Source: Actinomycetospora corticicola (GTDB lineage: Bacteria; Actinomycetota; Actinomycetes; Mycobacteriales; Pseudonocardiaceae). Taken from it: a stretch of 64,000 nucleotides of DNA. Under the pieces are notes generated by a model. It was not told where the DNA came from. It saw only the letters and a list, made by a program, of their open reading frames with translations, and ran no database searches. This document shows positions 58,648 through 64,000 of this stretch, in pieces; the first letter of the stretch is position 1; every line of letters starts with the position of its first letter. Made by a program: the position numbers and the translations under genes. Location of the stretch: contig NZ_JACCBN010000001.1 of the NCBI RefSeq assembly GCF_013409505.1, forward strand, positions 1,674,001 to 1,738,000, given 5' to 3'.

Positions 58648-59427
58648 ATGACGATGCCGTTCTACGCGTCGGTCGACCAGCTGATGCGCGACCGCTCGGA
58701 GCTCGCCCGCAAGGGCATCTCCCGCGGTCGCAGCGTGGTGGTGCTGAGCTGCGCGGACGGGGTGCTGTTCGTCGCGGAGAACCGCTCGAAGTCGCTGCGC
58801 AAGATCTCCGAGATCTACGACCAGCTCGGCTTCGCCGCGGTCGGGCGCTACAACGAGTTCGAGAACCTCCGCCGTGCCGGCGTCCGCTGGGCCGACGTGC
58901 AGGGCTACTCCTACGACCGGCGCGACGTCTCCGGCCGGGCCCTCGCCAACGCCTACTCGAACATCCTCGGCGCGAGCTTCATCGAGCAGCAGAAGCCGTT
59001 CGAGGTGGAGCTGTGCGTCGCGGCGCTGGGGGAGAACGCGGACTCCGACCAGCTCTTCCGCATCACCTACGACGGGTCGATCTCCGACGAGCCGCAGTTC
59101 GTCGTCATGGGCGGCACCACCGAGCCCATCTCGACGGCGCTGAAGTCCTCCTACGACGCGTCGCTGGACACGCAGGGCGCCCTGCGGACCGCGCTCGACG
59201 CGCTGCAGGCGCAGAACGGCTCGTCGTCGGAGGACCGCACCCTCGGCGTGGACTCCCTCGAGGTCGCCCTGCTCGACCGCACCCGCCGGCCCCGGCGGTC
59301 CTTCCGCCGGATCACCGGTGCCGCGCTCTCGGCGCTCCTGCCCACGACGGAGCCGGCCGCGGACGACGCCGCCGGCGACACGGGCGCGGGCGACGAGGTC
59401 TCGGGCGCCGGTGGCGCCGACGCCTGA
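58648..59427 (+). CDS. prcA: Proteasome alpha subunit
   Basis: 259 residues. Alpha rings cap the proteasome and gate its entry. The N-terminus [31 protein letters not shown] is canonical, including the gate segment. No catalytic threonine is present, as expected. The core fold ends near 225 and is followed by a polar acidic tail (about 230-259). GAGGGAG precedes ATG. The gene ends the block and is followed by a strong terminator. Confidence 0.96.
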   Translation: MTMPFYASVDQLMRDRSELARKGISRGRSVVVLSCADGVLFVAENRSKSLRKISEIYDQLGFAAVGRYNEFENLRRAGVRWADVQGYSYDRRDVSGRALANAYSNILGASFIEQQKPFEVELCVAALGENADSDQLFRITYDGSISDEPQFVVMGGTTEPISTALKSSYDASLDTQGALRTALDALQAQNGSSSEDRTLGVDSLEVALLDRTRRPRRSFRRITGAALSALLPTTEPAADDAAGDTGAGDEVSGAGGADA

Positions 59428-59434
59428 ATCCCAT

Positions 59435-59487
59435 CGAGCGAACGGCACTCTCGCAGCTTCTCGGTGCGCGGGAGTGCCGTTCGCTCG
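59435..59487. terminator. Bidirectional terminator after prcA
   Basis: 16-base perfect arms (59435-59450 and 59472-59487; CGAGCGAACGGCACTC and its complement), extendable inward by about four pairs with a G-U. It lies 8 bases after prcA and ends 34 bases before the convergent PAP2-kinase gene. Confidence 0.8.
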
Positions 59488-59520
59488 GTCAGTGCCGGTG
59501 ACGCACGGTCGCCGGGACCA

Positions 59521-61098
59521 TCACCAGGCGGTGGCGCGCTCCGGCCAACGGGTCTCGTCCCGGCGGTAGACCGGCACGGGGTGGTCGGCGACGGAGAAGA
59601 CCAGCCGCTCGCCCGCGACCATCACCTCACCGTCCGTGGCCACCTCCAGCGGGCCGTCGAGCAGCTCGACGTCCAGGGTGCGGGCGGTGTGCTCGACGTA
59701 GGTGCGGATGTGCCCGAGCGTGCCCAGGAGCAGCCCGACGATCGCGCGCGCCCGGGAGAAGCGGCGGTCGGCGCGCAGGTAGCGCACCTCGAGCAGCCCG
59801 GTGTCCAGCCGCGGCCGGTAGGCGGGCGTCATGCCGGCGGGGGCGTAGGGACCGTTCCCGACGAAGAGCATCCAGATCGAGGTCTCCCGGCCGTCGATGC
59901 GGCACCGGATCGGCTTGGCGGAGACGAGCACCGCCACGAGGGCGGCGGACGCGGCCGGCCACTTGCCCCAGCGCTTCTCCCACTTCTCGCGCAGCCGCAC
60001 CATGTCCGGGTAGCCGCCGAACGAGGCGGTGTTGACGAACACGACGCGCTCGCCACCGGCGGGCCCCGTCGACGCCGAGTACACGCGCAGCTCGCCCACG
60101 TCGACCGCGACCGCCTCGCCCGCCCCGGTCGCGTCGACGACCTCCTGCAGGTCGTAGACGCCCACGTCGCGCCCGAAGTGGTTGAGCGTTCCCGCCGGCA
60201 TCACGGCCAGCGGCAGGTCGAGGTCCTCGGCGATCCGCGCGGCCGCGGCGACCGAGCCGTCCCCGCCCGCGATGCCGAGCGCCGCCGTCCCGGGCGTCGC
60301 CGCCGCCTCCTGCAGCCGCGCCAGGAGGTCGTCGCCGGGCTCGAGCCGGACGAGGGTGGCCTTCGGGAGGGCCGCCGCGATCTCCTCCGCCGGGTCCACC
60401 CCCGGTCGCCCGGAGCCCATGTTGACCACCATGGACAGCCCGTCGCCCTGCTCGAGGTGCGGCGCGTCGAGCCACGGCCGCGCGATCGCCTCGTCGACGG
60501 GTCGCCGCGGCAGCCAGCGCTGGGTGAGCAGCGCGGCCGCCGCCCCCACCGCGGAGCCGACCGCGACGTCGCTGGTCCAGTGCACGCCGACGTGGATGCG
60601 GGAGTAGGCGACCGTGGCCGCCAGCGGGGCGAGGGCGGCCCCGGCGCGGGGGCTCTCCAGGCCGACCCCGAGCGCGAAGGCGAACGCCGACGCCGAGTGC
60701 CCGGAGGGGAACGACGACGAGGTGGGCCGGTCGGGCAGGGAGCGGGAGGGCGGCAGCAGGTCCGCCGCGGGCCGCCGACGCGGCACGAGCGGCTTGAGCA
60801 CCGCGTTGGACGCGAAGCTCGCCAGCCCGATCGCGAACACCCCGCGCAGCGCACCCCGGCGGGTCTTCCGGGTGCCCAGGCCCGCCAGCAGCGAGGCCGC
60901 GGCGAACCAGAGGCCGGAGTGGTTGGCCGAGCGCGTCAGCGTGAGCAGGGCGTCGTCGACCCGGGAGAGCGGGAACTCGCCGATCGACTCGGTCACCCGC
61001 CGGTCGAGCGCGCCCACCGGCCGCAGCGATCGGCGGCTCTGCCGCAGGCCCGTTCGGAAGACAGCCTTCGCGCGGCGTGCGCGTCGCCGGGGAAGCAT
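59521..61098 (-). CDS. PAP2 phosphatase fused to diacylglycerol-kinase-like domain
   Basis: 525 residues. The N-terminal PAP2 domain has [20 protein letters not shown] and [13 protein letters not shown] (three phosphatase motifs) among membrane segments. The C-terminal lipid kinase domain (about 220-525) has GIAGGDGSV and [12 protein letters not shown]. Such fusions occur in actinobacteria and probably act in phospholipid or lipid-carrier metabolism at the membrane. Start ATG 61098 is chosen because the minus-strand TAGGGT at 61112-61107 leaves 8 bases before it; the ATG at 61104 lies only 2 bases from that box. It lies antisense between prcA and pafA. Confidence 0.85.
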   Translation of the reverse strand: MLPRRRARRAKAVFRTGLRQSRRSLRPVGALDRRVTESIGEFPLSRVDDALLTLTRSANHSGLWFAAASLLAGLGTRKTRRGALRGVFAIGLASFASNAVLKPLVPRRRPAADLLPPSRSLPDRPTSSSFPSGHSASAFAFALGVGLESPRAGAALAPLAATVAYSRIHVGVHWTSDVAVGSAVGAAAALLTQRWLPRRPVDEAIARPWLDAPHLEQGDGLSMVVNMGSGRPGVDPAEEIAAALPKATLVRLEPGDDLLARLQEAAATPGTAALGIAGGDGSVAAAARIAEDLDLPLAVMPAGTLNHFGRDVGVYDLQEVVDATGAGEAVAVDVGELRVYSASTGPAGGERVVFVNTASFGGYPDMVRLREKWEKRWGKWPAASAALVAVLVSAKPIRCRIDGRETSIWMLFVGNGPYAPAGMTPAYRPRLDTGLLEVRYLRADRRFSRARAIVGLLLGTLGHIRTYVEHTARTLDVELLDGPLEVATDGEVMVAGERLVFSVADHPVPVYRRDETRWPERATAW

Positions 61099-61106
61099 GG
61101 GCATTG

Positions 61107-61112
61107 ACCCTA
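61107..61112 (-). promoter_or_regulatory. -10 element for the PAP2-kinase gene
   Basis: TAGGGT on the minus strand, 8 bases before ATG 61098. Confidence 0.45.
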
Positions 61113-61153
61113 CGGCCCGGTGTCGAGGGCAGCCGCGAGCGGCCTCGGGGGCT

Positions 61154-61159
61154 TAGGCT
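61154..61159 (+). promoter_or_regulatory. -10 element for pafA
   Basis: TAGGCT, 7 bases before ATG 61167; leaderless start predicted. pafA therefore has its own promoter. Confidence 0.5.
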
Positions 61160-61166
61160 GGAGCCC

Positions 61167-62525
61167 ATGCAGCGGCGGATCTACGGCATCGAGACCGAGT
61201 TCGGTGTGACCTGCACCTTCCACGGTCAGCGTCGGCTGTCCCCGGACGAGGTCGCCCGGTACCTGTTCCGACGGGTGGTGTCGTGGGGGCGTTCGTCGAA
61301 CGTCTTCCTGCGCAACGGCTCGCGGCTCTACCTCGACGTCGGGTCGCACCCCGAGTACGCGACGGCGGAGTGCGACTCGCTGGAGCAGCTGGTCGCCCAC
61401 GACAAGGCGGGCGAGCGGATCCTCGAGGACCTGCTGCTCGACGCCGAGCGCCGCCTCGCCGACGAGGGCATCGGCGGCGACATCTTCCTGTTCAAGAACA
61501 ACACCGACTCGGCCGGCAACTCCTACGGCTGCCACGAGAACTACCTGGTCGGCCGGTCCGGCGAGTTCTCCCGCATCGCCGACGTGCTCCTGCCCTTCCT
61601 CGTCACCCGCCAGCTCATCGCGGGCGCGGGCAAGGTCCTGCAGACCCCGCGCGGTGCCGTGTTCTGCCTCTCGCAGCGGGCCGAGCACATCTGGGAGGGC
61701 GTGTCGTCGGCCACCACCCGGAGCCGGCCGATCATCAACACCCGCGACGAGCCGCACGCCGACGCCGAGCGCTACCGCCGGCTGCACGTCATCGTCGGCG
61801 ACTCGAACATGAGCGAGGTCACCACCCTGCTCAAGGTGGGCACCACCCACCTGGTGCTCGAGATGATCGAGCAGGGGGTCCAGTTCCGGGACTTCACGCT
61901 GGACAACCCGATCCGCGCCATCCGCGAGATCAGCCACGACCTCACGGGCCGGCGGCCGGTCCGGCTCGCCGGAGGCCGCGAGGCCGGCGCCCTCGACATC
62001 CAGCGCGAGTACCACCAGCGCGCCGTCGAGCACGTCGCGCGCCGGGGGAGCGACCCGGTGACCGACCGCGTGCTCGAGCTCTGGGGCCGCACCCTCGACG
62101 CCGTCGAGCGCCAGGACCTCACCCTCATCGACCGCGAGATCGACTGGGCGATCAAGCACAAGCTCGTCGAGCGGTACCGCAAGCGGGGCGACCTGGGCCT
62201 GTCCAGCCCGCGCATCGCGCAGCTCGACCTCGCCTACCACGACATCCGACGCGGCCGCGGCGTGTTCGACCTGCTGCAGCGCAAGGACCTGGTCGACCGG
62301 GTCACCGACGACGGCGAGATCGAGGCGGCGAAGGACACCCCGCCGCAGACCACCCGCGCGAAGCTCCGCGGGGACTTCATCGCGGCGGCGCAGAACGCCG
62401 GACGTGATTTCACCGTGGACTGGGTCCACCTCAAACTGAACGACCAGGCCCAACGAACCGTCCTGTGCAAGGACCCGTTCCGGGCGGTGGACGAACGGGT
62501 GGACCGGCTGATCGCCACGCTGTGA
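61167..62525 (+). CDS. pafA: Pup-protein ligase
   Basis: 452 residues. ATP-dependent ligase joining the C-terminal Glu of Pup to substrate lysines. It starts [14 protein letters not shown] with the glutamine-synthetase-like ATP site, and has the catalytic Asp D57 in [15 protein letters not shown] and the shared [18 protein letters not shown] segment. It lacks the Dop loop and has the C-terminal helical domain typical of PafA ([13 protein letters not shown] onward). Leaderless promoter upstream. In many actinobacteria pafB and pafC follow; here a kinase gene follows instead. Confidence 0.96.
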   Translation: MQRRIYGIETEFGVTCTFHGQRRLSPDEVARYLFRRVVSWGRSSNVFLRNGSRLYLDVGSHPEYATAECDSLEQLVAHDKAGERILEDLLLDAERRLADEGIGGDIFLFKNNTDSAGNSYGCHENYLVGRSGEFSRIADVLLPFLVTRQLIAGAGKVLQTPRGAVFCLSQRAEHIWEGVSSATTRSRPIINTRDEPHADAERYRRLHVIVGDSNMSEVTTLLKVGTTHLVLEMIEQGVQFRDFTLDNPIRAIREISHDLTGRRPVRLAGGREAGALDIQREYHQRAVEHVARRGSDPVTDRVLELWGRTLDAVERQDLTLIDREIDWAIKHKLVERYRKRGDLGLSSPRIAQLDLAYHDIRRGRGVFDLLQRKDLVDRVTDDGEIEAAKDTPPQTTRAKLRGDFIAAAQNAGRDFTVDWVHLKLNDQAQRTVLCKDPFRAVDERVDRLIATL

Positions 62526-62625
62526 CCGACGCTGTCGCGTCGATCACGTCTCGGCCCGGCCGGTCCGTGGACAACCCCCACCCGGCATTTCTCACCGACC
62601 GAGGACGAGGACGGCCACGACAGCC

Positions 62626-64000
62626 ATGGATGAGCCCGCACCCCACGACCGCACGTCGCGGGTGAGCGCCGACCGCCAGCCGAGCACCCTGCACGACCGC
62701 GACCCGGTCACCCCCGACCCGCAGGTCGAGGGCACGGTGCTCGCCGGGCGGTACCGTGTGGGCGAGTGCCTGGGTGCCGGGGCGATGGGCGTCGTGTGGT
62801 CGGCGTGGGACCGCCGACTGCGGCGGACGGTCGCGGTGAAGCAGCTGACGCCGCCGCGGGACGGCGACGAGGCCGAGCTGCGGGCCGCCCGGGCCCGGGC
62901 GATGCGCGAGGGCCGGATCGCCGGCCGGGTCGTGCACGCGCGGGCGATCGCCGTGTTCGACGTCGTCATGCACGACTCCATGCCCTGGATCGTCATGGAG
63001 TACCTGCCGTCCCGGTCGCTCGCGGCGGTCCTCGCCGAGCGTGGGCCGCTGCCGCCGACCGAGGTCGCGCGGATCGGCGCGCAGATCGCCGACGCCCTCT
63101 CGGCGGTGCACGAGGCGGGCATCGTCCACGGCGACGTGAAGCCCGGCAACGTGCTGATCACCGATGACGGCATCGCCAAGCTGACCGACTTCGGGGTCTC
63201 CCGGGCGTCGTGGGACACCACGGCGACCGGCGGCGGGCTGGTCGCGGGCACCCCCGGCTACTTCGCCCCCGAGGTCGCCCGCGGCGGCGACCCGACCCCG
63301 GCCTCCGACGTGTTCTCCCTCGGCGCGACGCTCTACGCCGCCGTCGAGAACGAGCTGGTCTGCGGCCGCCTCGACAACACCCTCGCCGTGCTGCACGCGA
63401 TGGCCGAGGGGCGGCTGCGCCCCGCGACGCGGGCCGGCGTCCTGGGCCGCCCGCTCTCGGCCATGCTGCGTCTCGAGGCCCGCCACCGGCCCGACACGGC
63501 CCTGCTGCGTTCCGCGCTGGAGGCCCGCGCGGCCCTGGCCGCGGCCGACTCGGCCCTCCCGGCGCCCGCGGTGACCCCGCCCGGCCCCGTCCCGACGCCC
63601 GAGGAGCCCGGCGACCCCTCGACCGCCGACGTCGGCGGCCGCCGGCCCGTCGTGGCCGGCCCCCCGACCTCCCCGGACGCGAGCGGCCCCGCACCGCACG
63701 ACCGGTCCGCCCGCGCGTCCGACGAGGGGACCGGTGACGGCTGGTTCCCGCTGGCGCCCGTGACCGGCACCGCGACGGCACCGTCGACCCGCGCTGCCGG
63801 CCGCCGTCGTCGGCGGGTGCTCGCGGTCGTCGCGGCGTCCGCGGTGGTGCTCGCCGCCGGGGTCGGCGCCGCCCTGGCCGCCGCCGACCGGCCGGGCACG
63901 ACGCCGCGCCCCGCGATCGCCGCGCCCGCCACCGCCCCGACGACCACCGAGGACGCGCCGGTCACGGCGCCGAGCACGGAGACCGTGCCGCCGGTGGCGG
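62626..64000 (+). CDS. Ser/Thr protein kinase, truncated at the window end
   Basis: First 458 residues. The kinase domain starts near residue 45: glycine loop LGAGAMGVVW, ATP lysine in VAVKQL (about 73), catalytic loop HGDVKPGN with H168-G169-D170 in place of HRD, DFG in LTDFGVSR, and APE in GYFAPEV. A Pro-rich juxtamembrane stretch (about 300-385) leads to one membrane helix (about 395-418, VLAVVAASAVVLAAGVGAA) and a Pro/Thr-rich external part that continues past the window. ATG 62626 is the best start seen. It follows pafA by 100 bases. Confidence 0.88.
   Translation, partial: MDEPAPHDRTSRVSADRQPSTLHDRDPVTPDPQVEGTVLAGRYRVGECLGAGAMGVVWSAWDRRLRRTVAVKQLTPPRDGDEAELRAARARAMREGRIAGRVVHARAIAVFDVVMHDSMPWIVMEYLPSRSLAAVLAERGPLPPTEVARIGAQIADALSAVHEAGIVHGDVKPGNVLITDDGIAKLTDFGVSRASWDTTATGGGLVAGTPGYFAPEVARGGDPTPASDVFSLGATLYAAVENELVCGRLDNTLAVLHAMAEGRLRPATRAGVLGRPLSAMLRLEARHRPDTALLRSALEARAALAAADSALPAPAVTPPGPVPTPEEPGDPSTADVGGRRPVVAGPPTSPDASGPAPHDRSARASDEGTGDGWFPLAPVTGTATAPSTRAAGRRRRRVLAVVAASAVVLAAGVGAALAAADRPGTTPRPAIAAPATAPTTTEDAPVTAPSTETVPPVA

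Noticed and set aside
55750-59448. Minus-strand open frame opposite dop, pup, prcB and prcA
   Set aside because: Antisense shadow of four confidently identified proteasome genes.

Overview
The window is very GC-rich, densely packed DNA from an actinobacterium. It carries a Pup-proteasome locus (mpa, dop, pup, prcB, prcA, pafA), the mycothiol ligase gene mshC, an EccB-type secretion protein and many GTG starts. It also has several actinobacterial families of unknown function (DUF3090, DUF5703, DUF5997, the SCO1664 family). Mycothiol, proteasome and EccB together suggest a mycelial or Pseudonocardia-like lineage; that placement is inference. No rRNA, plasmid or phage core genes and no CRISPR array were seen.

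Layout. 1-4657: a copper region, with a Cu(I)-exporting ATPase facing away from a small membrane protein and a CopD/CtaG fusion. 4658-11505: an MFS exporter behind strong palindromic operators, ilvA, htpG, a flavin-dependent monooxygenase and a Nudix hydrolase. 11489-20036: mainly minus strand, with a tautomerase, cytochrome P450, M20 peptidase, L,D-transpeptidase, enoyl-CoA hydratase, cation efflux protein and a three-gene overlapping operon of two membrane proteins and an HTH-less LysR-like protein. 20071-26091: DUF5997, a four-domain cold-shock protein, tRNA-Leu(GAG), an M20 hydrolase-SDR-quinone reductase operon, DUF5703 and an aldo/keto reductase. 26169-31455: uppP, a histidine phosphatase, DUF3090, an SCO1664-family kinase-like protein, an MBL hydrolase and an MFS protein. 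31456-33913: a class F sortase flanked by its two probable cell-wall substrates; the trio lies between two inverted copies of an 81-bp repeat. 33914-47400: a MoxR-like ATPase with a VWA partner, mshC, DUF2237, an orphan EccB, PAC2, metH, a HAD phosphatase, hisE and hisG. 47407-51341: a thioesterase, a RecB-like nuclease, an AbiEi/DUF559 protein bounded by inverted repeats, and trmI. 51482-64000: the proteasome locus, interrupted by a lipase and an MFS gene between mpa and dop and by an antisense PAP2-diacylglycerol kinase gene between prcA and pafA, ending in a truncated Ser/Thr kinase.

How the genes work together. Pup is activated by Dop and attached to substrates by PafA. Mpa unfolds the tagged proteins into the PrcBA core. 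MetH and HisE/HisG are biosynthetic housekeeping; MshC makes the main actinobacterial thiol.

Most novel signals. (1) A 15-base motif, TTCCCGACGRCGGGT, occurs nine times exactly and at least five more times with one mismatch, mostly on the sense strand and often near gene ends. (2) A 57-base perfect-arm palindrome sits in frame inside a membrane-protein gene, and half of it recurs between genes elsewhere. (3) Two small gene cassettes are bracketed by inverted copies of palindromic repeats. (4) Two candidate sortase substrates share a non-LPXTG sorting signal. (5) Many genes have a TANNNT box 6-9 bases before the start codon, implying leaderless transcripts.
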